Part shown: piece after piece, positions 1 through 7,885 of the stretch
Numbering within the stretch: position 1 is the stretch's first letter
How the letters are laid out: each line of letters begins with the position of its first letter
Source: Acinetobacter pecorum
Lineage (GTDB): Bacteria; Pseudomonadota; Gammaproteobacteria; Pseudomonadales; Moraxellaceae
Reading direction: 5' to 3'
Assembly (NCBI RefSeq): GCF_014837015.1
Contig: NZ_JACSPT010000004.1
Location: forward strand, 124,001 to 188,000
DNA length: 64,000 nucleotides
Made by a program: the position numbers and the translations under genes
Notes under the pieces: generated by a model
The model's database searches: none
Seen by the model: only the letters and a program-made list of their open reading frames with translations
Told to the model about the DNA's origin: nothing

Positions 1-294
1 TAAATCAACGTAAGTATCTAAAATTTCTGATAGCTTCCATCAAACAAATGAGAGTTTTCCACGAGTTGTGATCTAATTGGTATCATTAAAAAATCCTGTG
101 GCATCACAAGATTGGCAACTTGATCGCGAGCATTTAACTGATATGATATTTGGCGCCGTTTCTAAACCATTGATTGGTTTGCTGGTTATACGCAGGGAAG
201 TCAATTTATCTGAAATATATCTATATATTGAAATTTCAGTACTCATACTTCTATGACGATTACTTTTTAAATATTTTCAAAACAGGGAAAGACA
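1..294. other. gene-free left edge
   Basis: I see no convincing gene here. Reading frames on both strands are short and broken by stops. A 37-codon frame starting near 141 lacks a ribosome binding site and resembles nothing I recognise. The last bases hold an AGGGA element at 284-288 that serves the TTG start of the next gene. The stretch could be the upstream region of that gene or a decayed remnant. Confidence 0.4.
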
Positions 295-1080
295 TTGTCT
301 ACATTTAATACGGATACTGTATCTTCAGAATTCGAACTGAGCGATGCAGAAATGCACTTATATGCTCGACAGCTCCTCTTAGAGGGGTGGGATATTGAAG
401 CACAGGAAAAACTGAAATTTTCTAATATCTGTATTGTGGGATGTGGCGGGATTGGTTGTGTCTTAGCAGAACTGCTGGCTCGTGCCGGAGTCGGTAAAAT
501 TACCCTGATTGATCCAGATACGATTGAAATGAGTAATCTGCAACGACAACTGGCTTTTACTCCACAGGATTTAGGTTTTTATAAGGCAGAAACACTGGCA
601 AAAAGGCTGGGGCAGATTAATCCGAATGTGCAGATTGACTATATTAACCAGGCCTTAACTGAGAACAATGCAGAAAGTATTATTGGGCAGCAGGATCTGG
701 TGCTGGATGGCTGTGACCAGTTTGAAACACGCTACCTGGTCAATCAGATCTGTGTAAAACTCAATGCACCCTTAATCAGCGCCTCGGCCATTGGCGTGCA
801 AGGTCAAATGTTTATGATTGAAGGCGATTCTGCCTGTTATGCCTGCCTGTTCCCGCCAGAGCATCAAGAGGATACTAGTTTACGCTGTGCCGACTCTGGT
901 GTACTCGCAACCACACCCAACGTGATGGCAAGTCTGCAGGCACATCATGCTTTGCTATATTTGGGCTTGGGAGTAATGCCACTGAGACAGAAACTTCTGC
1001 TTTGGGATGGTCTCAGCTTCAAGCAGCGAATTTTAAGTTTCGAAAAAGATACAGATTGTCCAATCTGTCAGGCAAGATAA
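295..1080 (+). CDS. HesA/MoeB/ThiF family adenylyltransferase
   Basis: An E1-like enzyme of 261 aa that by family adenylates the C-terminal Gly-Gly of a sulfur-carrier protein (MoaD or ThiS type) for molybdopterin or thiamine synthesis. The nucleotide loop VGCGGIG lies at residues 48-54, the Arg finger region YARQL at 23-27 and SNLQRQ at 80-85. Zinc Cys pairs are C181/C184 and C255/C258, and C198 sits in the usual catalytic-Cys region. The start is TTG with AGGGA seven bases upstream. The length matches MoeB and ThiF, and no ThiS- or MoaD-like gene is adjacent, so I cannot say which carrier it uses. It is 58 bp ahead of the ABC1 kinase gene on the same strand. Confidence 0.85.
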   Translation: MSTFNTDTVSSEFELSDAEMHLYARQLLLEGWDIEAQEKLKFSNICIVGCGGIGCVLAELLARAGVGKITLIDPDTIEMSNLQRQLAFTPQDLGFYKAETLAKRLGQINPNVQIDYINQALTENNAESIIGQQDLVLDGCDQFETRYLVNQICVKLNAPLISASAIGVQGQMFMIEGDSACYACLFPPEHQEDTSLRCADSGVLATTPNVMASLQAHHALLYLGLGVMPLRQKLLLWDGLSFKQRILSFEKDTDCPICQAR

Positions 1081-1138
1081 ACCTGCAATTTTTAATTTTT
1101 TTGCTACACTGCATGTAATTAATTTTTCCTAAGACATT

Positions 1139-2437
1139 ATGAAAAACAATATCTGGTTAGATGGAATACGCTCGGTTGCCCGTATGGGTGAAACCGCGGT
1201 GGTTGCGGCAAAGGCAGGCATCAAATATGCTACCGAAAAGCCAAGCAACGCCAAACTCATGCGCGAGACTTTTGAATCATTAGGTTCAACTTATATCAAG
1301 CTCGGTCAGTTTATTGCCAGTACGCCGTCATTATTTCCACGTGAATATGTAGAAGAATTTCAGGGCTGTCTGGACCAGACGCCGACTTTGCCATTTAGCT
1401 ATATTCAGGAAGTACTGGCCTCAGAATTTGCTGGCCGTAATCTGGATGAGATTTTTGCCTCAATCGAGGAAACACCACTGGCTTCTGCCTCAATTGCACA
1501 GGTACATGCGGCCAAACTGGTATCGGGTGAAGATGTTGTTATTAAGGTGCAAAAGCCGGGTGTGGAAACCATTCTTTATACCGACTTGAATGTCCTGCAT
1601 TGGGCAACAAAGCTGCTGGAAAAAGCCGTACCAAAAGTGAAATTTGCCTCACTGGCCGATATTGTCGAAGAAATCAAAACCCGGATGGTACGTGAAGTCG
1701 ACTTTATTGAAGAAGCACAAAATCTGGATGACTTCGTCAATTATCTGAATATTACCAACAACAAGGCGGCCACGGCACCAAAAGTTTATCATCAGTATTC
1801 AACTCGTCGTGTCCTGACCATGCAACGTTTGTATGGTGTGCCACTGACCGATTTTGAAGTGGTGAAAAAGGTCGCAAAAGACCCGTCACAGGTATTAATT
1901 ACAGCCATGAATACCTGGTTTGGTAGTCTGATGATGTGTAATAGTTTCCATGCCGATCTGCATGCCGGTAATCTGATGCTTCTTGAAGATGGCCGGGTTG
2001 GTTTTATTGATTTCGGTATTGTTGGGCAGCTCAAACCTGAAGTATGGACTGCATGTATGGCCTTTATGGATGCTTTGCAGCATACCAATTATACCTTGAT
2101 GGCAGAAAACATGCTGAAAATGGGCATGACTGCAGTTGAGATTGACACTAAAGTGCTGGCTGCTGATCTTGAGCGTCTGTTTGGCGGGGTGATGCTTGCC
2201 GATCCGCAGGAACTGCTGACCTCAAGTCCTGCGGATCTCAACGATATCATGATGGATATGGTGGCTGTGGGTGAGCGTCATGGCATCCGTTTCCCGCGTG
2301 ATTTTGCCTTACTGTTCAAGCAAATGCTGTATTTCGATCGTTTTATGCGGATTCTTGCGCCATATACAGACATTTATGCAGATCAGCGTTTGCAAATGGT
2401 GCAAAGCATGGATCCAAATCTGCTGTTAAAGCATTAA
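1139..2437 (+). CDS. ABC1/UbiB (AarF) family atypical kinase
   Basis: A protein of 432 aa in the ABC1/ADCK/UbiB family, atypical kinase-like ATPases often tied to ubiquinone synthesis or lipid homeostasis. The family KxGQ motif is at 54-57 (KLGQ), followed by STPSLFP. The Ala-rich nucleotide loop SASIAQVHAA covers 116-125 and the lysine region VVIKVQKPG starts near 133. The catalytic loop HADLHAGN is at 271-278 and DFG at 291-293. No C-terminal membrane pair like that of E. coli UbiB is evident and the protein is shorter than UbiB (about 546 aa), so it is probably a paralogue rather than UbiB itself. No strong ribosome binding site is visible before the ATG. Confidence 0.85.
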   Translation: MKNNIWLDGIRSVARMGETAVVAAKAGIKYATEKPSNAKLMRETFESLGSTYIKLGQFIASTPSLFPREYVEEFQGCLDQTPTLPFSYIQEVLASEFAGRNLDEIFASIEETPLASASIAQVHAAKLVSGEDVVIKVQKPGVETILYTDLNVLHWATKLLEKAVPKVKFASLADIVEEIKTRMVREVDFIEEAQNLDDFVNYLNITNNKAATAPKVYHQYSTRRVLTMQRLYGVPLTDFEVVKKVAKDPSQVLITAMNTWFGSLMMCNSFHADLHAGNLMLLEDGRVGFIDFGIVGQLKPEVWTACMAFMDALQHTNYTLMAENMLKMGMTAVEIDTKVLAADLERLFGGVMLADPQELLTSSPADLNDIMMDMVAVGERHGIRFPRDFALLFKQMLYFDRFMRILAPYTDIYADQRLQMVQSMDPNLLLKH

Positions 2438-2511
2438 TTTAATCTCTCCCGACCTTCTTTTCTTGCGCAATTTTAAAGTAGGGCTTTAAAAAAGCGCATG
2501 GAGGAGTGTCT

Positions 2512-2565
2512 CATTGCTTGATAAAATATAAGCAATGCAAGTCCCTTTTTAATAAAAAGGGACTT
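2512..2565 (+). promoter_or_regulatory. two tandem hairpins upstream of folB
   Basis: Two inverted repeats sit back to back. CATTGCTT (2512-2519) pairs with AAGCAATG (2530-2537). AAGTCCCTTTTT (2539-2550) pairs with AAAAAGGGACTT (2554-2565). The second ends about 40 bases before the folB ATG. It lacks a following T-run on the plus strand, so it is not a clean intrinsic terminator in the folB direction. It may be a leader structure, or an incomplete terminator for the gene upstream. Confidence 0.45.
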
Positions 2566-2605
2566 CGGGAAATTAGTGGTAAATATCATCTTATCGAGCA
2601 ATCCA

Positions 2606-2986
2606 ATGGACGCCATTATTATTGAAGGCTTAAAAGTCGAGACAGTCGTGGGCTGCTTTAACTGGGAGCGCCAGATTATTCAGCCTTTAATGCTGGATTT
2701 GACTATTCACACCGATTTAGAACAGGCATCAAACTCAGATGCGCTTGCAGATACGCTAAATTACGCAGAAATTTGTGAGATTTCCAGCAAGGTCATTCAA
2801 GAAGCCAAGCCTGAATTGATTGAACATGCAGCAAAGTTGGTGCTAAATGCACTTTTTACTACCTTTACAGCAATTGAATCGATTAATATTACGATCCGTA
2901 AGCCTGCCATTATCGCGCAAGCCAATTCTGTAGGAATACGTCTTGAACGCCACCGAAACGATTTTCGCCCTAGCATTAGCGAGTAA
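2606..2986 (+). CDS. folB: dihydroneopterin aldolase
   Basis: FolB converts dihydroneopterin to 6-hydroxymethyl-dihydropterin in cytosolic folate synthesis. The product of about 126 aa opens MDAIIIEGLKVET and has the family hallmarks VGCFNWER near residue 14, LNYAEICE in the middle, and the C-terminal block IRKPAIIAQANSVGIRLER with the conserved KP. I chose the ATG at 2606 because it matches the usual N-terminus; a GTG at 2576 in the same frame would add ten residues unlike the family. Its 3' end overlaps the next gene by 44 bp, which points to translational coupling with the folK-like gene. Confidence 0.85.
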   Translation: MDAIIIEGLKVETVVGCFNWERQIIQPLMLDLTIHTDLEQASNSDALADTLNYAEICEISSKVIQEAKPELIEHAAKLVLNALFTTFTAIESINITIRKPAIIAQANSVGIRLERHRNDFRPSISE

Positions 2987-3380
2987 TTGTCATCCTCAAC
3001 AACATTTTCAGGCTGCACAGCAACGTATTTCCGAATGGGGGGAAGTTCAGTTTTCTCCTGTTTATATGATTCCTTGCCGTGATGGCATAGGAGCCAATTA
3101 CTGGAATGCTGCGTGTTTATTGCGAAGTTCGGTGTCCAGTGAAGACATGATTGATCTGCTTAAACAGCTAGAAAAGGCATCTGGGCGAGTGCGTCCATCA
3201 CATCAGATTACTTTGGATGTTGATTTGATCGCCTGGGGAACAGATCTAACGCATATGCAGTTTAATGAAAAAAAACTGCCTTTGGCTCTGGATGTGAAAG
3301 TTCCGATGTTTGATATCTGGGATGCTGCCATATTTGAATACGGACAACATAGTTTTCCAACAATCAAGCAGTTTATTTAA
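2943..3380 (+). CDS. folK: FolK-like pterin pyrophosphokinase, reduced
   Basis: The protein of 145 aa resembles 6-hydroxymethyl-dihydropterin pyrophosphokinase, the step after FolB. Family features are the N-terminal ALASN (usually ALGSN), NAACLLRSS matching the NAV...T strand, LLKQLEKASGR, and the metal-binding TLDVDLI near residue 90, which keeps both aspartates. The loop normally reading ERWGPR before TLDLD is replaced by a short VRPSHQI, so the basic and Trp ATP-contact residues are missing. It is shorter than the usual 158-160 aa. The start is TTG inside folB. Either it is a divergent FolK or a paralogue that has lost full activity. Confidence 0.6.
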   Translation: MNATETIFALALASNCHPQQHFQAAQQRISEWGEVQFSPVYMIPCRDGIGANYWNAACLLRSSVSSEDMIDLLKQLEKASGRVRPSHQITLDVDLIAWGTDLTHMQFNEKKLPLALDVKVPMFDIWDAAIFEYGQHSFPTIKQFI

Positions 3381-3432
3381 ATCAAATCCCATGATTTTTT
3401 TGTTTATGCATTTTATTCAGTACTGATGGATT

Positions 3433-3459
3433 GCCTGATCAACCAAGATCAGGCTTTTT
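3433..3459 (+). terminator. intrinsic terminator after folK-like gene
   Basis: A perfect 8-bp stem GCCTGATC / GATCAGGC with a six-base loop is followed by five Ts. It lies 52 bp past the folK-like stop codon, so it should end the folB-folK unit. Confidence 0.8.
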
Positions 3460-3919
3460 ATGATTCATTTTTTTTTAGATCTAAAGAAAAATTCAGCTAA
3501 AATAGCGCGAGTTTGGTTTAGAAATCATTTAATAATGAAAATATTTAAAATTTTAATAAATAATTATTTTCTGATTCATGAAAGAAGTCTGATTGATTTA
3601 AAACTACAGAATTTATTTTAAGCTTTACAAAAACCTTAGAATTATAAAAGTGAATATTTGCTTTCTTACTTTTTCTTGTTATAGAAAATGATCAGCAATA
3701 CTATGATAATTGCCAACATGGCAAAAATAATTACGGTTTCCATAAATATATCTTTCAGTTCAAGAATGTTGCTTTTAATTTTCTAAATTAAAACCAAAAT
3801 AGCTTAAAATAAACCCGAGTTTTGTTAGCGTAGCCAGATTTTTATTAACCTTATTCAGCTAACTTAAAATAATAGTCACGCTATCATATTGTGAGCCTGT
3901 CAAAACGATAAACAGATGT
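3460..3919. other. AT-rich intergenic stretch with one small ORF
   Basis: This AT-rich stretch between converging genes holds no long frame. The one thing I can support is a 25-codon membrane ORF on the minus strand at 3666-3743, listed separately. No tRNA-like or repeat structure was seen. Confidence 0.4.
3666..3743 (-). CDS. possible 25-aa single-span membrane peptide
   Basis: A short frame encodes METVIIFAMLAIIIVLL followed by IIFYNKKK and a TAA stop. It has one hydrophobic span of about 18 residues and a positive C-terminal tail, the typical layout of bacterial small membrane proteins. A GAAAGA stretch upstream of the ATG could act as a weak ribosome binding site. It stands alone in a 540-bp gap. 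I do not recognise the family. The hydrophobicity could come by chance from AT-rich DNA, so confidence is modest. Confidence 0.4.
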   Translation of the reverse strand: METVIIFAMLAIIIVLLIIFYNKKK

Positions 3920-4621
3920 TTAGGCAACTGACACATTAAATAATGATCCTATCCAGGCACTAAACAACATGGCGATAATTCCCCAGAGCATTACCCGGAC
4001 TGCACCTTTCCACACGCTGACTCCACCTGCATAACTTGCCAGTGCACCCATCATTCCCAAGCTTAGAACCCCAATTAGTATAACGCCTTTATCCAGATAT
4101 CGATCTGGCAGAATCATAATCGAGATTAAAGGAAATAATGAGCCTACGGTAAATGCCAGAGCTGAAGAAAATGCCGCAAGAAAGGGTCGGGCAGAGGTAT
4201 GCGCTGAAATACCAATCTCATCACGGGCATGAGCATCCAAAGCATTATGTTCAGTCAACTGCTCAGCAACCCTTTGTGCCAAACCTGGTTCCAGGCCGCG
4301 TTGTATATAAATCGTCTTCAGCTCATTTAGTTCATTATTGGGATGGCGTTGCAGTTCACGCTCTTCCATGAGAAGGTCATTTTTTTCAATATCCTGCTGG
4401 GATTTGACTGAAATATATTCACCCGCTGCCATAGAGGCGGCACCAGAAATTAATCCAGCAACACAGGTCACCAGTAAAATTTCCTTGGATGCTCCACTGG
4501 CTGCGATACCCACCACCAGACTGGTGACTGAAATAATTCCGTCATTTGCCCCCAGTACAGCTGCGCGAAGCCAGCCCGCACGTTCAATATAATGTTTTTC
4601 AAGATGGTATGAGTGGCGCAT
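3920..4621 (-). CDS. VIT1/CCC1-family Fe/Mn transporter
   Basis: A membrane protein of 233 aa of the vacuolar iron transporter family, which in bacteria moves Fe(II) or Mn(II) across the inner membrane. The N-terminal signature AAVLGANDGIISVTSLVVG starts near residue 20, and the second helix has SGAASMAAGEYISV near 60-73. A cytoplasmic acidic helical segment (EKNDLLMEERELQ to EQLTEHNALDAHARDEIG) carries likely metal-binding Glu and Asp residues. Three more hydrophobic spans lie near 150-170, 178-200 and 205-230. It is divergent from the DUF1003 gene across a 283-bp region; I saw no clear Fur box there. Confidence 0.9.
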   Translation of the reverse strand: MRHSYHLEKHYIERAGWLRAAVLGANDGIISVTSLVVGIAASGASKEILLVTCVAGLISGAASMAAGEYISVKSQQDIEKNDLLMEERELQRHPNNELNELKTIYIQRGLEPGLAQRVAEQLTEHNALDAHARDEIGISAHTSARPFLAAFSSALAFTVGSLFPLISIMILPDRYLDKGVILIGVLSLGMMGALASYAGGVSVWKGAVRVMLWGIIAMLFSAWIGSLFNVSVA

Positions 4622-4904
4622 AATGAAGCCTCTTCTTTATTATTATTATGATTATAGTAAATTTATGTTAGGTAGAGACAGATAGATGAAATCGATCTGA
4701 AAATTAACCTGAATGATCAGATCATAGTGCACTTGGCAAAGCATTTTATCAACCAAAGATCTAACCGATTTGGGACTTAATAATTTAATAGTTCGAGGGA
4801 AAGTAATACTGAACTGATATAAAAATTATAAAAGTAAAAAATCAATAAACCAATAAGATATATCCAAATGATAGCTAGGAAAGCTGGTATAAAAGAGAAT
4901 TATC

Positions 4905-5606
4905 ATGAAAGAAAAAAATGAAAATCATAGCTGCTTGGTGTGCGGCAAACGTTTTCCTTTAAAAAATCTTACACCGATGGGAACTGTCAGAAAGGTCATT
5001 ACCGAAGAAATTGCAAAGGATATTCCTGACTGGACACCGCAAAATTATATCTGCCAGACAGATCTGACCCGATATCGCATGCAGTATGTGCATTCATTAT
5101 TAAGCTCAGAAAAGGGTGAATTGACTGATCTTGAGTTTGAAGTGATTCATAGCATGCATGAACATGAGCTGATCACCAAAAATGTAGAAACGGCATTGGA
5201 ACAAAAATGGACCTTGGGTGAAAGGCTGGCCGATAAAATTGCAACTTTTGGTGGAAGTTGGGTCTTTCTGATCTGTTTTGCAATTTTTCTAGGTCTATGG
5301 ATTACGATAAATACTGTGGTGATGGTGACTCAGCCTGCAGACCCTTATCCATTTATTCTGTTGAATTTAATCCTGTCCTGTCTTGCAGCGATTCAGGCGC
5401 CTATTATTATGATGAGCCAGAACAGACAGGAAGCAAAAGACCGTTTACGTTCACAAAATGATTATCAGATTAATTTAAAAGCTGAACTGGAAATTCAGTA
5501 TTTACATGAAAAATTAGATCATTTGCTGCTACATCAATGGGAAAGGCTGGCACAAATCCAGGAAATTCAGCTAGACCTACTTTCTGAAATGAACAAAAAA
5601 GATTAA
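4905..5606 (+). CDS. DUF1003 membrane protein
   Basis: A protein of 233 aa with the DUF1003 domain. The N-terminus has Cys residues at 10 and 13 (CLVC) and one near 46 (YIC), which could bind metal. A soluble helical part follows, then two membrane spans near 115-138 (SWVFLICFAIFLGLW) and 148-170 (PFILLNLILSCLAAIQAP). The signature IIMMSQNRQEAKDR comes directly after the second span, and a coiled-coil-like C-terminal tail ends the protein. Its biochemical role is not known to me. It stands alone between the divergent VIT gene and convergent coq7. Confidence 0.85.
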   Translation: MKEKNENHSCLVCGKRFPLKNLTPMGTVRKVITEEIAKDIPDWTPQNYICQTDLTRYRMQYVHSLLSSEKGELTDLEFEVIHSMHEHELITKNVETALEQKWTLGERLADKIATFGGSWVFLICFAIFLGLWITINTVVMVTQPADPYPFILLNLILSCLAAIQAPIIMMSQNRQEAKDRLRSQNDYQINLKAELEIQYLHEKLDHLLLHQWERLAQIQEIQLDLLSEMNKKD

Positions 5607-5707
5607 AAGGATACTGTAGGCAATCTCTATTATTTTATAGAGCTTAAAAGTAATAAGATCACCACATGCCTTGAGTTAATATTATCTTGCTCAAGATTTG
5701 AGACTTA

Positions 5708-5733
5708 TTAAAAAGCCCACAAATGAGTGGGCT
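5708..5733 (-). terminator. intrinsic terminator of coq7
   Basis: On the minus strand AGCCCAC / GTGGGCT forms a 7-bp stem with a 6-base loop and is followed by a T-run. It sits 20 bp beyond the coq7 stop codon. Confidence 0.75.
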
Positions 5734-5752
5734 AAGAATGAAAATAACTGGT

Positions 5753-6388
5753 TTAAATAAAATAGCTGGTTTTGGTCATCAGCTTGGAAATGCCTGTCAT
5801 GGCGATTTTGACAGGAACGGGCAAATCTACACCACCCGCCTTTAAAGCTGTATCCCGATGATGCAGTTCATCTTCGTTCATCTGTTTCAGAATACGGCGA
5901 GAACGTTCATCCTGAGGGGGTAATTGGCTAATATGATGCTGTAAATGCATGCTGACCTGACGTTCTGTTTCAGCCACAAAACCCAGACTGTATTTATCAC
6001 CTGCGATTCCGGCAATCGCACCCATACCGAAGGAAAGACCGTACCAGACCGGATTGAGCAGACTGGTATGGCTATCCAGTTCTTTCAAACGGTCTTCACA
6101 CCATGCCAGATGATCCTGTTCTTCAATCGCAGCCTGTTCCATTTCACGACGTACATTCGGGAGTTTTGCCGTCATGGCCTGACCATGATACAACGCCTGT
6201 GCGCAAACCTCACCACTATGGTTGACCCGCATTAAACCTGCTACATGTCGTGCATCACTGACCGTCAACTGCGTTTCTACCGGTTGGGCCGGGTTTTCAC
6301 GCTGCGCTGAAGTCGTGCCCGGGACTAGACTGCGTAATGCCTGGTCAAAAGAATGAATCAACTTATCCAGACCTGTATATTGACGCAT
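5753..6388 (-). CDS. coq7: demethoxyubiquinol hydroxylase Coq7
   Basis: A membrane-bound di-iron monooxygenase of 211 aa that hydroxylates the penultimate ubiquinone precursor (the UbiF step in E. coli). Carboxylate and histidine ligands appear in order: RVNHSGEVCAQ near 54-64, EEQDHLAWCE near 89-98, ETERQVSMHLQHH near 140-152, and NEDELHH near 171-177. These match the two-repeat ferritin-like fold of the family. The gene starts 3 bp after the MFS gene stop, so the two are almost certainly cotranscribed. Confidence 0.93.
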   Translation of the reverse strand: MRQYTGLDKLIHSFDQALRSLVPGTTSAQRENPAQPVETQLTVSDARHVAGLMRVNHSGEVCAQALYHGQAMTAKLPNVRREMEQAAIEEQDHLAWCEDRLKELDSHTSLLNPVWYGLSFGMGAIAGIAGDKYSLGFVAETERQVSMHLQHHISQLPPQDERSRRILKQMNEDELHHRDTALKAGGVDLPVPVKIAMTGISKLMTKTSYFI

Positions 6389-6391
6389 GAA

Positions 6392-7711
6392 TTAATCCTC
6401 CAAGGGTGCTTTCGCGATTTTGATCATTGGTTTTAGGCGGTAAAGTAACCATAAAGTAAACAGGCCACTTAATACTGCAGTAATACAAAAAAGTATTTTA
6501 AGATCAAGCTCTAGAATACTTAAAATAATAATAGAAAATATAGCAGAAGATACCATGAAAACGGCATTCAGAATATTATTTGCTGCAACCACACGCGCAC
6601 GATGTGAGCGTGGAGAATGCGCCTGCATCATGGCATACAGCGGGACAATATAAAAACCACCACTAATACCGAGCAAGGTAATGGCTAGCATCACATGATA
6701 ATAACTCCAGCCTTGCTGGAACACTTCTGCCAGACCAATTAATGCACCTGCACGTTCTGGAACAAAGGCCAGACTCGAGGCCAGATATAAGGCAAACACT
6801 ACTAGACCGATTGCCCCAAAAGGCACCATCTTGATATTGACCTGACTGCCACCAATTTTACGGCATAAGTATGAGCCTAACCCAATCCCGACAGAGAAAA
6901 AGGTTAAGAGCAGACTGGCGACATTTTCAGATGCATGCAGATTCTGTAACGTCAGCTGAGGAATCTGGGTCAGATAGGTTGCACCATAAAACCAGTACCA
7001 TGAATTGCCCAGTAAAATGGTAAAAACCAATGGTAAGCTTTTGGCATATTTCAAAGTCTGCAAGCTGGTACGAAAAAAGTTCCAGTCTATTTGCAACTCC
7101 GGTGCGGAAATGTTTTGCTTCAGAATATAACGGCTTGATATATAACCTATCAGTGCGATGCTGATGATGGTTAAACTGATCCAAATCAGGTTGCCAGCCG
7201 AAGCTGCAATAACTGCGCCGCCCAGAATCATACCGAACAGGATTGCCAGAGAAGTTCCAGACTGGAACAGGGCATTGCCGGACATCAGTTCATCCGGTTT
7301 CAGGACTTCAGGTAAAATGGCATATTTGATCGGGCCAAAGAAAGTGGACTGGGTTCCCATCAGGAACAGGGCAAATAACAGAATCCATAAATTGCCCAGC
7401 AGGAAACCGATAGTTCCCAGCAGCATGATGACAATTTCCAGAAGCTTGAGATAGCGAATCAGCTGTGAACGTTCGTATTTGTCGGCAATCTGACCGGCAG
7501 TGGCCGAAAAAATAAAATAAGGAAGAATAAATAGTAAAGCCGCCAGATTATTCAAGGTGCTGATGCTGGCTGATTGCTGTTGAATCCAGCCATAAGTGAT
7601 GACCAGCAGTAACGCTTGCTTAAATACATTATCATTTAATGCACCGAAAAACTGAGTCAGAAACATCGGAAGAAAGCGCCGAGAAGCTAACAAATGTTCA
7701 TTTTTGTTCAT
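6392..7711 (-). CDS. MFS transporter, LplT-like
   Basis: A major facilitator of 439 aa with about twelve membrane spans. The N-terminus FLTQFFGALNDNVFKQALL is the signature of the lysophospholipid transporter LplT and of the transporter half of some Aas fusions. A loop near residue 77 carries GQIADKYERS, the usual MFS motif between helices 2 and 3. LplT flips lysophospholipids inward for reacylation, but no acyltransferase is fused or adjacent, so the substrate is inferred only. It is the first gene of a two-gene unit with coq7. Confidence 0.8.
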   Translation of the reverse strand: MNKNEHLLASRRFLPMFLTQFFGALNDNVFKQALLLVITYGWIQQQSASISTLNNLAALLFILPYFIFSATAGQIADKYERSQLIRYLKLLEIVIMLLGTIGFLLGNLWILLFALFLMGTQSTFFGPIKYAILPEVLKPDELMSGNALFQSGTSLAILFGMILGGAVIAASAGNLIWISLTIISIALIGYISSRYILKQNISAPELQIDWNFFRTSLQTLKYAKSLPLVFTILLGNSWYWFYGATYLTQIPQLTLQNLHASENVASLLLTFFSVGIGLGSYLCRKIGGSQVNIKMVPFGAIGLVVFALYLASSLAFVPERAGALIGLAEVFQQGWSYYHVMLAITLLGISGGFYIVPLYAMMQAHSPRSHRARVVAANNILNAVFMVSSAIFSIIILSILELDLKILFCITAVLSGLFTLWLLYRLKPMIKIAKAPLED

Positions 7712-7885
7712 ATAGGCCGTGCTACATTAAGTTTTATTAAGAAATGTCAGTTATGCGTAAACATTGAGAAAAATCATGTAAGATACTTTCAGCTATGTAA
7801 AGGTAAAAACCAATTAATTAAGCTCCTTAGCTTATATTTTTCGGTCAAATAATCAATTAAAGAATGTATTCGTTTAGAGTTTGCT

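Noticed and set aside
1-294. 37-codon frame starting near 141 at the left edge
   Set aside because: No ribosome binding site or recognisable content; the edge limits judgement.
4622-4904. Possible Fur box in the divergent VIT / DUF1003 region
   Set aside because: Only loose AT-rich matches; no convincing 19-bp palindrome like GATAATGATAATCATTATC.
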